A stretch of DNA of 64,000 nucleotides from Cutibacterium acnes (GCF_003030305.1 NZ_CP023676.1:1178001-1242000), one strand, 5' to 3'. Numbered from the stretch's first letter, positions 39,174 through 47,439 are shown. Numbers and translations are program-made. The notes: generated by a model not told the origin, from the letters alone.

Positions 39174-40691
39174 ATGGACTATCACTTACTTGCACGAGAA
39201 ATACTCGATCTTGTTGGAGGGCCCGACAATATCGCGTCTTTTACCAATTGCATGACGCGGCTGCGTCTCAACCTCATCCGGCCCGAGACTGCTGATGCTG
39301 AGGCCATCAATGGGCTGGCCGGGGTCCTTGGAGTCGTCGAGGGTAAGGAGCTGCAAGTCGTCGTTGGGCCTGGTCACGCGGAAAGATTACGGTCAGCATT
39401 CGGTGAGGTCATGGGGTCGGTGGATTATACTCCTGCCACCGACACAGACGCGACGACTCAAGTCACGCCGCCTGGCACCGCAAAGCGAGGTGTGGACTCT
39501 GCAGTGGTCGAAACAGAGCCGAGTTCAGTCCTGGAAGGTGATACAGATATAGCCGTTCGCACCAAGAAGATGGTCCGAGGCACGCAAACATCTCGGGTTC
39601 AAGCGATGTTCCGTCACATCGGGAACATTTTCGTCCCGATCATCCCAGGGTTCATTGCCTGTGGGCTAGTGACCGCCATCTGCGGGATTTGGAAGACAAT
39701 TGACCCCACGGTTGCCGATGACGGGTGGTTCCTGGTTTTAGTTGGTCTGGGAGGGATCGTTATTGCCTCGCTCAACTTCATCGTCGGCCACAACACAGCT
39801 CAAGAATGTGGTGGCAGCCCGGTGCTAGGCCTCATCGCGGGCGGGGTTCCATATATGCCCGCTCTGGCGGGTACGGCAGCAACCGACAAGACGGCAGCTA
39901 TCCCGCTGACGATCCCAATATTCGGGAAGCTTCAACCCGGACTGGGAGGTGTCATCGGCGTCATGATCACCGCCTGGCTGTTCACCGTCATCGAAAGGCG
40001 GTTGAGAAAGGTCGTCCCGGCGGCTATCGAACTTTTTCTTGTGCCGGCTGTAACTTTGCTCCTCGGCGCCGCAGCGTCAATCTTTGTGATCATGCCGTTG
40101 TCATCTTTGCTGATGAAGGGCCTCACATGGCTGCTCGTCGACTTCGCCCTTGCTAAAGGTGGAATCATCGGCGGATTTATCCTCGCAACCTTCTTCTTGC
40201 CTATGGTGATGTTGGGCATTCATCAGGGACTCACGCCAATTCATGCTCAACTCATCGCTAATCATGGTTTTACCGAACTATTACCCATTCTTGCGATGGC
40301 TGGCGCGGCTCAGGTGGGAATGGCTATTGCCGTTCTTATGAAAACCAGGAATCCGAAACTGCGATCTGTGATTAAGAGCGCGCTACCAATTGGCATCCTT
40401 GGTGTGGGCGAACCCCTCATTTACGGGGTCTCGTTACCGTTACTGTACCCCTTCCTCACCGCGTGTCTTGGTGGCGGTTTCGGAGGTGCCTTTATAGCGT
40501 GGGGGACGCAGAACTGCGGAACGTTTGGCTCCCAGGCCTTTGGCCTGTCGGGCTTACTCATGGCACCGGTGATTTCGGCCGGCAAGTGGGGCTGGTATCT
40601 CGGTGGCTGGCTCATTTCAGTAATCATGGGAGCTGTGCTCACTTACCTGTTCGGTTTCAAGGATTCCATGGCCGAACGCATTATGGACTGA
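39174..40691 (+). CDS. murP: PTS permease EIIBC, MurP-like (N-acetylmuramic acid type)
   Basis: A 505-residue permease with an N-terminal IIB domain (1-90, phosphocysteine Cys26 in FTNCMTRLRL), a low-complexity linker (about 90-150) and a IIC membrane domain of about ten segments (GHNTAQECGGSP, GVGEPLIYGV). It has no IIA domain, as in E. coli MurP, and must borrow IIA, for example from Crr or the fused protein at 936-2981. It lies 19 bases after murQ, with GGGAGGAAG before the ATG. MurNAc specificity is inferred from the murQ neighbour; sucrose/trehalose-type relatives look similar. Confidence 0.87.
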   Translation: MDYHLLAREILDLVGGPDNIASFTNCMTRLRLNLIRPETADAEAINGLAGVLGVVEGKELQVVVGPGHAERLRSAFGEVMGSVDYTPATDTDATTQVTPPGTAKRGVDSAVVETEPSSVLEGDTDIAVRTKKMVRGTQTSRVQAMFRHIGNIFVPIIPGFIACGLVTAICGIWKTIDPTVADDGWFLVLVGLGGIVIASLNFIVGHNTAQECGGSPVLGLIAGGVPYMPALAGTAATDKTAAIPLTIPIFGKLQPGLGGVIGVMITAWLFTVIERRLRKVVPAAIELFLVPAVTLLLGAAASIFVIMPLSSLLMKGLTWLLVDFALAKGGIIGGFILATFFLPMVMLGIHQGLTPIHAQLIANHGFTELLPILAMAGAAQVGMAIAVLMKTRNPKLRSVIKSALPIGILGVGEPLIYGVSLPLLYPFLTACLGGGFGGAFIAWGTQNCGTFGSQAFGLSGLLMAPVISAGKWGWYLGGWLISVIMGAVLTYLFGFKDSMAERIMD

Positions 40692-40694
40692 TCG

Positions 40695-41141
40695 ATGATG
40701 CGGTCCGTATATCTGACCAACGAGAGTTGTGGGCTGGTTGCTCGCCAGGCTGCTTCGCACAGCAAGGTCATATTCGCCTCGCTACAGGTGCCTGAAACCG
40801 AGTACGCGAAATCCTTCACTCTGGTCGCTCTGAAGCGCGTCGGATGTCGTACTTCCTGCCCGCGTCCTGGCGCTGAAATCACCAGTAGGTGGCGTGTGGA
40901 ACGACCGCGATTGTTCACAGATCGCGGTCTTCTGGTGGCTTTTATTCTCGCAGAGATGGGACTGCGAGCTCCGCTACGTCGTGGCTTACCGAATTTAGAG
41001 TACGAGCGGTATGGCAACGCGTGGATCATCGTATTGCACCGTACGGGAGCGGCGGTGACTTTGACGGAAGAAGAGCTGCCCAATGAGACCCGTTCCTGTG
41101 ATGACGAGAAAGAGCAGGATTATGTGTTTCTTGGGAGTTGA
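40695..41141 (+). CDS. Hypothetical protein between murP and the kinase gene
   Basis: A 148-residue frame that I do not recognise. It fills the 430 bases between murP and the kinase gene and overlaps the kinase start by 20 bases. It has no signal peptide or membrane segment; residues 100-130 (NLEYERYGNAWIIVLHR, TEEELPNE) look like ordinary protein. No ribosome binding site precedes the ATG pair at 40695. A frame of similar length lies on the other strand (40643-41083). It could be a real small gene, a decayed one, or chance. Confidence 0.35.
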   Translation: MMRSVYLTNESCGLVARQAASHSKVIFASLQVPETEYAKSFTLVALKRVGCRTSCPRPGAEITSRWRVERPRLFTDRGLLVAFILAEMGLRAPLRRGLPNLEYERYGNAWIIVLHRTGAAVTLTEEELPNETRSCDDEKEQDYVFLGS

Positions 41142-42066
41142 CATTGGCGGAACGAGTGTGAGATCCCTCGTTACCGATGCGGGCGGGAAAATACTGGGTT
41201 ATCAGCGTATTGCACGCGTCAGTCACGAATCTTTGTGGCAGGCTATCAATGACTGTCTAGGCACGGTGTTGGCTCAATCTTCGGTTGTGCATGTGGAAGC
41301 CGCTGTCGTCGGAGCCGCAGGCGCGGGTCCGACTGGGAATCACGACGTCTGTCAGAGTGTCGAGAAGGCATTTCGCGCCGTCGGCCTAGATGTCACCCCT
41401 CAGGTGGTGACCGACATTGAGATTGCCTACTGGTCTGCCGCAGTTTTGGGGGATGGTTCGATTCTCGTGGCAGGTACTGGTGCGATAGCCGGTCGCTTCT
41501 CGGAATGGCGCTGTGTCGATCGCCGAGATGGAGCTGGGTGGTTGCTGGGGGATCATGGCTCCGGCTATTGGATTGGGAGAAAAGCCTTGCGAGCTGCGGC
41601 GGCGGACCTTGATCGTCGTGGCCCGAGCACCACTATCACGCGTGGGGTTGTTGAGGCTCTTGGATTGCCTCGTGGATGTACCGTTCAGGGTCTCATTGGC
41701 AAGACGAAGGAGCTTCGACCGGCAGACGTCGCAAGCTTTGCTCAAATCGTATTGTCCGCTCAAGACGACAAGATCGCGTCGATCATCCTGGCTGATGCGG
41801 CATCGGAGCTGGTGACGACCGTGAAGAGTGTTGGTGCTGAGCACGTCATCCTGGCAGGAGGCTTGCTTGCGCCGAACACAAGCCACAATCACCAACGACC
41901 TAACACGTTGCGGGCAATGATGGAGGACTCGCTGGGTGAGTGCCCATATGCGAGCCACCCGGTCGTCGGGGCATGCTGGGCGGCCGGGCGCTTACGAGGT
42001 GTCGAGCTGCACAAAGTCGATCTGATGAATGCATTAGAGGTTCGTTCGGATTCCAGGAGACGATGA
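41122..42066 (+). CDS. BadF/BadG-type amino-sugar kinase (GlcNAc/MurNAc kinase-like)
   Basis: A 314-residue ASKHA-fold kinase. It opens with the phosphate-1 loop FLGVDIGGTSVRSLV (3-17), followed by GTGAIAGR (about 118) and GAGWLLGDHGSGYWIGRKAL (about 138), the last typical of BadF-type N-acetylglucosamine kinases and clostridial MurK, which phosphorylates MurNAc and GlcNAc. The start is ATG at 41122 after AGAGCAGG. Beside murQ a kinase acting on intracellular MurNAc makes sense, because MurP already phosphorylates what it imports. Substrate is inferred. Confidence 0.8.
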   Translation: MCFLGVDIGGTSVRSLVTDAGGKILGYQRIARVSHESLWQAINDCLGTVLAQSSVVHVEAAVVGAAGAGPTGNHDVCQSVEKAFRAVGLDVTPQVVTDIEIAYWSAAVLGDGSILVAGTGAIAGRFSEWRCVDRRDGAGWLLGDHGSGYWIGRKALRAAAADLDRRGPSTTITRGVVEALGLPRGCTVQGLIGKTKELRPADVASFAQIVLSAQDDKIASIILADAASELVTTVKSVGAEHVILAGGLLAPNTSHNHQRPNTLRAMMEDSLGECPYASHPVVGACWAAGRLRGVELHKVDLMNALEVRSDSRRR

Positions 42067-42068
42067 CA

Positions 42069-43073
42069 ATGAATACTGACAGGTTAATCACTCGCAGGAC
42101 CGTAATGTCGGCAACGTGCGTCGCGACGGTGGCCGCGATGATGAGTCCTGCTCCCACAGCAGAGGCTAAGACCGACCTAGGAAGGCCGAGGGTCATGTGG
42201 CAGCAGTGTGTTGAGCGCGCGTTACAGTGCTTTCCTACTGGCGGCGGCTACCACACCGGCAGAAATATTCCGCCTGGCTTTCGACAAACCGCGTGGACAG
42301 GATTGGACCGTGCGGTTCGGGTCACGGCGACTGGCGTTTGCGTGGACCCTTACCTTGCGACACCGTCGTTTTGCTCCTCAGCCACCTATCTTTTGCTGCT
42401 CAAGAGCCTTGAACTATACGAGAAAACCTGCGGCGTCATGCCGCCCAGGAAGGAGTGGGAATACCTGAAGCCTTACACGGTGGACCACAGGCCCTACCCG
42501 ATCCAGAACGATGGCGTCGGAGCGTGGGGGCGTGCAAATGCCAACGGACCGGGCATGGCTGAACTGGCCCATGAATTGAAAATTGGTACCAACCTGTACA
42601 TCGGTACTACGGGCGAATATGCGAACCTCGCGGATCGCAACGAGATGTTCGCGAGTATCCGCAGGTACGACTTCATGAAAATATTTTGGAATGACGAAAT
42701 CGGAAAGGATGAACGTGGCCACATGGTGGTTGTCTTAGGGCGGTCGAGTCACAGTAACCGTTCCAGGCATAGGGTGGGAACTGTGCGCTATTGGTCATCC
42801 AATGGATCGCACACCGACATCAATGGTGGTTATGGAATTAAGTGTGTCTCCGAAGACAAGATTCATCGCGCTGTCGTAACGCGAGTCGACCGACCTTGGA
42901 ACGTGTGGAACACCGAGGTGATGGGCCCCACCGACGTCTGTGCGCCGTTGGCAGAAATTGCTGCCGACAGGAATATGACTCCGGACGAGTTGAAGCAGTT
43001 GGTCGAGGCTAAGAGTTGTTGGCCTAGACGGTTTAGCGGATCGCAAGGCGCTCATGGGAGGTACGTGAGATGA
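42069..43073 (+). CDS. Tat-exported hydrolase, papain/NlpC-P60-like, function unknown
   Basis: A 334-residue protein that I do not fully recognise. A twin-arginine signal is clear: ITRRTVMSAT (7-16), a hydrophobic run and an AEA cleavage site near 33. The mature part has Cys102 at the start of a helix (PSFCSSATYLLLL) and His218 in ERGHMVVVLG after an FW-containing strand. That is the order and setting of the Cys-His pair in NlpC/P60- and CHAP-like enzymes, which cut peptidoglycan peptides. Other cysteines (47, 54, 91, 121) could form disulfides. I choose ATG 42069 (nine bases from AGGAG) over ATG 42063. The stop overlaps the GH1 start as ATGA, tying it to sugar uptake genes. Confidence 0.6.
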   Translation: MNTDRLITRRTVMSATCVATVAAMMSPAPTAEAKTDLGRPRVMWQQCVERALQCFPTGGGYHTGRNIPPGFRQTAWTGLDRAVRVTATGVCVDPYLATPSFCSSATYLLLLKSLELYEKTCGVMPPRKEWEYLKPYTVDHRPYPIQNDGVGAWGRANANGPGMAELAHELKIGTNLYIGTTGEYANLADRNEMFASIRRYDFMKIFWNDEIGKDERGHMVVVLGRSSHSNRSRHRVGTVRYWSSNGSHTDINGGYGIKCVSEDKIHRAVVTRVDRPWNVWNTEVMGPTDVCAPLAEIAADRNMTPDELKQLVEAKSCWPRRFSGSQGAHGRYVR

Positions 43074-44500
43074 AGCGCATTCTGTGGGGTGGGGCTACCG
43101 CGGCCAGTCAATATGAAGGCGGGTTCTACGACGGAAAGGGAATGGACACCCAAGACTGTCGTCGATGGATTCCGCGGCTATCGAATGATACGATACAAAC
43201 TCGTCTCCTCACCGAGGCTGATATTCGAAACGCAAAGAATTCTCGTTCTGACGACTGCCGGTTCCCGTTCCGTATGGGATCGCGGGGTTACGAATACTGG
43301 GAATCAGACTTACACTACATTACCAGTCTTGGCCTAGATGTATATCGTCTTTCGATTAGCTGGGTCCGTCTATTTCCCACTGGTTTCGAGGACCAGCCCA
43401 ATCCGGAAGGGGTGATGTACTATGACCGGATTATTCGCACCCTTGCACATGCTGGAATTAAAGTCTTCATCACGATCAATCACTATGCGATGCCGATTGC
43501 GATCGTTGACAAGTACGGAGGTTGGCGACATCGTGACGTCATCGATCTGTATCTTAAGATGGCGAAATTTGTCGTCGATCGCTGGCAAGAAAATGTAGAC
43601 TATTGGCTTCCTGTAAACGAGATTAATTCCGGGTATTTCAGTCCTTATAATGGACTCGGAATAATAGGAACCATCGATTACTCCTATGATTATCGGTCAA
43701 TCTTTAATGGTCTTCATTACCAAATGATAGCAAGCGCCCTCATAACAAAATACGGTCGCGATATCGGAGCACGAGGAAAGTTCGTGTGCATGGTGAGCTG
43801 TTTCGATTACTATGCGCTCCATCCCACACCTGAGGACAACATGAAGCTCGTTCACGACGAGCAGATCAATCAGTGGTGGTGTGCAGATGTACTAGCAACA
43901 GGTGAATACGGGTATTACACAGAGAAGTTCTTGGCCGACCATGGGGTAGTACTCGACATCACGGACAAGGACCGTGGCATACTCAGGTCGAATACCTGTG
44001 ACATCGTGTCATTTTCGTACTATTCATCGTCGATTTGTAGTGTAGACGAAAAACGTGAACAAGTCCCTGGAAACCTGGTACCAACATTGAGAAACGCTAG
44101 TTTGGAAGCTACCGAGTGGGGATGGCAGATAGACCCCATGGGTTTGAGGATTACGGCTCACAAGGTTTACGACCGGTACCGGAAGCCCATAATGGTTGCT
44201 GAGAATGGATTGGGTGCGCGGGATAATGTCGACTCTGATGGGCGTATCCACGATAATTATAGAATATCATATCTCGAGCGCCATATGGAACAGGCTGAGC
44301 TTGCCGTGCGGGAGGGTGTAGATATAGAAGCATATTTCGTTTGGGGCATCATTGACATCCTCAGTGCCGGTAGTTGCGAAATGGAGAAAAGGTACGGTGT
44401 CGTCTATGTCGACGCAGACAACGAAGGGCGGGGAACTTATAAACGGTTGCCGAAAGATAGTTTCTATTGGTATCGCGACTTCATCGCCTCTCATAGGTGA
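43070..44500 (+). CDS. GH1 6-phospho-beta-glycosidase
   Basis: A 476-residue retaining glycosidase. Acid/base Glu184 lies in PVNEINSG and nucleophile Glu378 in VAENGLG. The phosphate-binding triad of 6-phospho-enzymes is present: Ser432, Lys440 and Tyr442 in LSAGSCEMEKRYG. The NHYAMP segment (137-142) replaces the HHWDLP of enzymes for unphosphorylated sugars. It should therefore hydrolyse a disaccharide 6-phosphate delivered by a PTS. The sugar is unknown; the setting suggests a cell-wall disaccharide, the family a cellobiose or aryl-beta-glucoside type. It overlaps the preceding gene as ATGA. Base composition is lower in GC than the neighbouring regions. Confidence 0.88.
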   Translation: MKRILWGGATAASQYEGGFYDGKGMDTQDCRRWIPRLSNDTIQTRLLTEADIRNAKNSRSDDCRFPFRMGSRGYEYWESDLHYITSLGLDVYRLSISWVRLFPTGFEDQPNPEGVMYYDRIIRTLAHAGIKVFITINHYAMPIAIVDKYGGWRHRDVIDLYLKMAKFVVDRWQENVDYWLPVNEINSGYFSPYNGLGIIGTIDYSYDYRSIFNGLHYQMIASALITKYGRDIGARGKFVCMVSCFDYYALHPTPEDNMKLVHDEQINQWWCADVLATGEYGYYTEKFLADHGVVLDITDKDRGILRSNTCDIVSFSYYSSSICSVDEKREQVPGNLVPTLRNASLEATEWGWQIDPMGLRITAHKVYDRYRKPIMVAENGLGARDNVDSDGRIHDNYRISYLERHMEQAELAVREGVDIEAYFVWGIIDILSAGSCEMEKRYGVVYVDADNEGRGTYKRLPKDSFYWYRDFIASHR

Positions 44501-44515
44501 TTGATACACAATCAA
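44501..44515. promoter_or_regulatory. Inverted repeat before the EIIB gene, candidate operator
   Basis: TTGAT (44501-44505) and ATCAA (44511-44515) form a perfect inverted repeat with a 5-base spacer, between the GH1 stop and the AAGGAGG of EIIB. Including flanking bases it reads TGATTGATACACAA, one base different in length from the site at the murQ promoter. It may be a second binding site for the RpiR-type regulator. Confidence 0.35.
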
Positions 44516-44527
44516 GGAGGATTGGTC

Positions 44528-44839
44528 ATGTCTAATGTTTTACTGGTTTGCTCTGGTGGTATGTCGAGTGCGATCGTTCTCAAGGATTTGGAGAAGGAAT
44601 TCCAGAAGCTGGGTGAGCCGCTCCGGGCTAAGGCTGTCGGGTCAGGGCAGGCGCAGGACGAAATATCGGCAGGGGAATGGGATCTCGTTTTGGTCGCTCC
44701 CCAGGTGCGAAATAGATTGAAGACTTTTCAACAGTACGCCGATCGACATGGGATCCCGATTTGCGCGATTCCTCCGATTGCCTACGGTCCGCTTGGCGGT
44801 TCAGAACTGGTAAAGACTGTCAAAGAACATCTCGGGTGA
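44528..44839 (+). CDS. PTS EIIB, lactose/cellobiose family
   Basis: A 103-residue phosphocarrier with the CelA/ChbB-type fold. Phosphocysteine Cys8 lies in LLVCSGGMSSA at the end of the first strand, and LVLVAPQVRNRL and IPPIAYGPLGG follow. The ATG at 44528 has a strong AAGGAGG upstream; a longer in-frame start is not needed. It passes phosphate from the IIA encoded at 46110 to the sugar bound by the IIC encoded next. Confidence 0.92.
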   Translation: MSNVLLVCSGGMSSAIVLKDLEKEFQKLGEPLRAKAVGSGQAQDEISAGEWDLVLVAPQVRNRLKTFQQYADRHGIPICAIPPIAYGPLGGSELVKTVKEHLG

Positions 44840-44844
44840 TCGCC

Positions 44845-46113
44845 ATGGAGAAGTTCTTTAACTTCTTGGATAGGAGAGTGGCTGGCCCGATGTCGATGAT
44901 ATCGGAGCAGCGACATATCCGGGCTATTCGCGACGGTGTAATTTCCGCTATCCCCTTCATCATCGCTGGCAGCTTAATTCTTATTATAGCAGCTCCGCCG
45001 GTCCCTGAAACGTCGGGATTTGCCATGTGGGCGAAGGACCATGCGGAACAGATTCTCATTCCATATCGTATGACGTTCGGCATCATGTCCCTATATGTAT
45101 GCTTCGGAGTCGGTTCAAGTCTTGCTCGTAGTTATGATCTTAGTGGCCTTGCTGGTGGCCAACTTGGTGTCGCTGCATTTCTACTTAGCCTGACCCCAAA
45201 GACACTTGGAGGTGGAATCTATGTGGCGCTTGAAAGTCTAGGCTCAAAAGGGCTATTCCCTGCGATGATCTTAGCGCTGCTGGCCGTTGAAGTGATGCGC
45301 ATCTGTTATAAGCATAACCTGACATTCAGGATGCCCGAACAGGTTCCTGAGTCCGTCAGCCGATCTTTTGGCGCGGTCGTTCCGGCCTTCATTATCATGG
45401 GTGTTATGACCCTTATATCTGTGGTTTTTAAGATCGACGTCGTCGATGTTGTTCAGCAGGGTCTGTCACCTCTAGTTAAAGCTGGCGATTCGTTACCGGG
45501 AGTATTAGTACCGGCTTTCTTAGTCGTATTTTTATGGTTCTTCGGGATCAGCGGAGATTCGGTAGTTGGATCGGTTGCCCGGCCGGTGTGGTTACAGTAT
45601 CTGAGCGACAACGCTGACGCCGTGGCTTCCGGTGTCCCGGCTCCTCACATCGCACCGGAAACGTTCTTTCAGTGGTTCGTCTCCATTGGTGGCTCTGGGG
45701 CGACTATTGGTCTAGTTATTGCCGGGTTTTTAGTTGGGAGAGCAAGGTATACCAAGTCAATCATGCGAGCGGTCGCGGTTCCTGCGCTATTCAATATTAG
45801 TGAGCCGATCATGTTCGGTCTCCCGGTCATGATGAATCCGTTTTTTATTATACCCTTCCTCCTCGCGCCGTTGGTGCTATGCGTGGTAACTTGGTTTGCG
45901 TTCAGTTGGGGTTTTGTCACGTACATGGCTGTTCAGCCGCCGTGGACGTTGCCCGCTCCAATAGGCGCATTCTTGACGACAGGTGGCGACTGGCGTGCTA
46001 TCGTTCTGTGCCTTGTAAATATATTAATCTCTACTGTCATCTATTATCCATTCATGAGGATGTATGACAGGGATCAACTCAAAAAAGAACGATGCGAAGA
46101 AGGTGGAGCATGA
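44845..46113 (+). CDS. PTS EIIC, lactose/cellobiose family
   Basis: A 422-residue membrane transporter of the CelB/ChbC family with about ten hydrophobic segments. The N-terminal amphipathic FFNFLDRRVAGPMS, the HIRAIRDGVISAIPFIIAGS block, FFGISGDSVVGSV and FNISEPIMFGLPVMMNP are family signatures. The start could also be GTG at 44836, which overlaps the EIIB stop; ATG 44845 lies at the family's usual N-terminus. Relatives carry cellobiose, chitobiose or lactose, so an N-acetylated disaccharide is within the family's range. Confidence 0.9.
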   Translation: MEKFFNFLDRRVAGPMSMISEQRHIRAIRDGVISAIPFIIAGSLILIIAAPPVPETSGFAMWAKDHAEQILIPYRMTFGIMSLYVCFGVGSSLARSYDLSGLAGGQLGVAAFLLSLTPKTLGGGIYVALESLGSKGLFPAMILALLAVEVMRICYKHNLTFRMPEQVPESVSRSFGAVVPAFIIMGVMTLISVVFKIDVVDVVQQGLSPLVKAGDSLPGVLVPAFLVVFLWFFGISGDSVVGSVARPVWLQYLSDNADAVASGVPAPHIAPETFFQWFVSIGGSGATIGLVIAGFLVGRARYTKSIMRAVAVPALFNISEPIMFGLPVMMNPFFIIPFLLAPLVLCVVTWFAFSWGFVTYMAVQPPWTLPAPIGAFLTTGGDWRAIVLCLVNILISTVIYYPFMRMYDRDQLKKERCEEGGA

Positions 46114-46475
46114 CTTCACAGTGTGGGAGTGACAGCCCGGATGGTGGGGCGGTGATGTCAGAGATCGAAACTGCCATTTTTACCATCATCACGAGTGCTG
46201 GTGAGGCGCGTGCGTCGCTGTATCAGGCTCTTGACAAAGCTCGGGCTGGTGAGATGGCTGAGAGTGAACAATGCATGATTGAGGCGGACACACAGTTGAA
46301 GAAGGCCCATGATGTGCAGACCGAGCTCATCACGCGTGATCTCAACGGCTCGCTGCCGATGTCGCTTTTGCTCGTCCATGCCCAAGATCAGTTGATGACG
46401 ACGATGTCAGAACAGTCTCTCATTGAACACATGATTGGGCTAATTCGAGACATAGGTATGAACGGAGGGAAGTGA
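46110..46475 (+). CDS. PTS EIIA, lactose/cellobiose family
   Basis: A 121-residue helical phosphocarrier. Phosphohistidine His90 lies in LLLVHAQDQLMTT, the family signature; TAIFTIITSAGEARASLYQAL opens the helical domain. I start it at 46110, where ATG overlaps the EIIC stop as ATGA after AAGGTGGAG; an internal ATG at 46155 would begin nearer the conserved part. It completes the IIB-IIC-IIA set and is the last gene of the run. Confidence 0.9.
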   Translation: MTSQCGSDSPDGGAVMSEIETAIFTIITSAGEARASLYQALDKARAGEMAESEQCMIEADTQLKKAHDVQTELITRDLNGSLPMSLLLVHAQDQLMTTMSEQSLIEHMIGLIRDIGMNGGK

Positions 46476-47439
46476 CTGCTCGATTATCATGAGTTTGGAA
46501 GGTGCGCTACTCGAGTGTTTTCGCGTGGTGCCCGGTATGCGGCAGGGTACAGATTGCTGTGGCGCGGTCCCATGAGGTGGGTGCGTCGATGTGAGGAGGG
46601 GCTACCGGGCGACGCGGCGCGCACTATGACTGCCTTCGTTTCGCCGTCCCGAGAGTCCCCGGGCCTTAGTAGCTTGCCTCAGTCCTTCATCCCGCGCGGG
46701 CCCCGATGTTCGCGTCCGGCCTGGTGACAGAACGATGTATCGGAAGCGGTGATCAACCGTGACGCGTGACGATTATCATCCGTCGGTCAAGGAACCGCAG
46801 CGCCCCGTCGGCCAGTCTCAGGTCGATGTCGCGATACTGCTACGAGCTGATAACACGGCTTTTCAGGTGTTTGCCCAACCTAAGGTTCGGCCTGCCCATC
46901 TCAGGTAGGTCAGAGTTAGTGTCAAAGTCGCCAGTTCGCCCATTCGGCTCCACGTCAAGAGCACGGCGCTGCTAATACCCGGACGCAATTCCGGTGATTA
47001 GCGGGTTGACGACCTCCCATAGGGTTAATCGCGCAATACGGGTCTCGCTGTCGGCTGCACGCGCTCGCTGGTTGGCCCCGAGTGCCGTGACTGCAATCAC
47101 CCCAGACGCATGAAGGTGCTCAGTAGTCTGATAAGCGGCGACGAAGCCACGACACTGACTTTAGCTGCGACGTCGTGGGACAGTCTGTCGACCACTTGGC
47201 GCAGGTTTCCAACGACAAGTCACAACACCACGGCAACGGTGGTGCCAAGAAAGAATTGGCCTCGTCACGTTGCCCACGCGACAGCTTCACACATCGTCTC
47301 ACCCACGTCGTACGTCAATACTTGGCGTTCGCACCAGGGGTGATTCGAGATGTCCTTGGTGCCGACTACTCTGTCTAGGTCAGCACGATCGCAAGGCACG
47401 ATCCCAAGGGCTTGGGGTCGGAATGTGAAAGGAGGGCCT
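46476..47439. other. 964-base stretch without an intact gene
   Basis: Between the EIIA gene and dnaE I find only short frames (up to about 80 codons) without ribosome binding sites or recognisable content. The part 46880-47300 may hold a decayed minus-strand gene (separate entry). I saw no tRNA, repeat or clear terminator. The last 100 bases must carry the dnaE promoter. Confidence 0.6.
46880..47300 (-). pseudogene. Possible decayed coding sequence, unidentified
   Basis: Read on the minus strand, protein-like stretches appear in succession but in different frames. First comes a hydrophobic/amphipathic run (FFLGTTVAVVL, a stop, then LVVGNLRQVVDRLSHDVAAK). Then follows ASGVIAVTALGANQRARAADS with ARLTLWEVVNPLITGIASG, and, after another frame change, SAVLLTWSRMGELATL. 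This pattern suggests a gene broken by stops and frameshifts, perhaps a membrane protein. I cannot name the family, and chance is not excluded. Confidence 0.27.

Noticed and set aside
40643-41083. 146-codon minus-strand frame opposite the orphan ORF after murP
   Set aside because: It overlaps the end of murP, is antisense to the operon, and its Arg/Ser-rich composition is less protein-like than the plus-strand frame.
46515-46975. Two 70-codon plus-strand frames after the EIIA gene
   Set aside because: They have no ribosome binding sites, are Arg/Ser-rich and match nothing; treated as non-coding.
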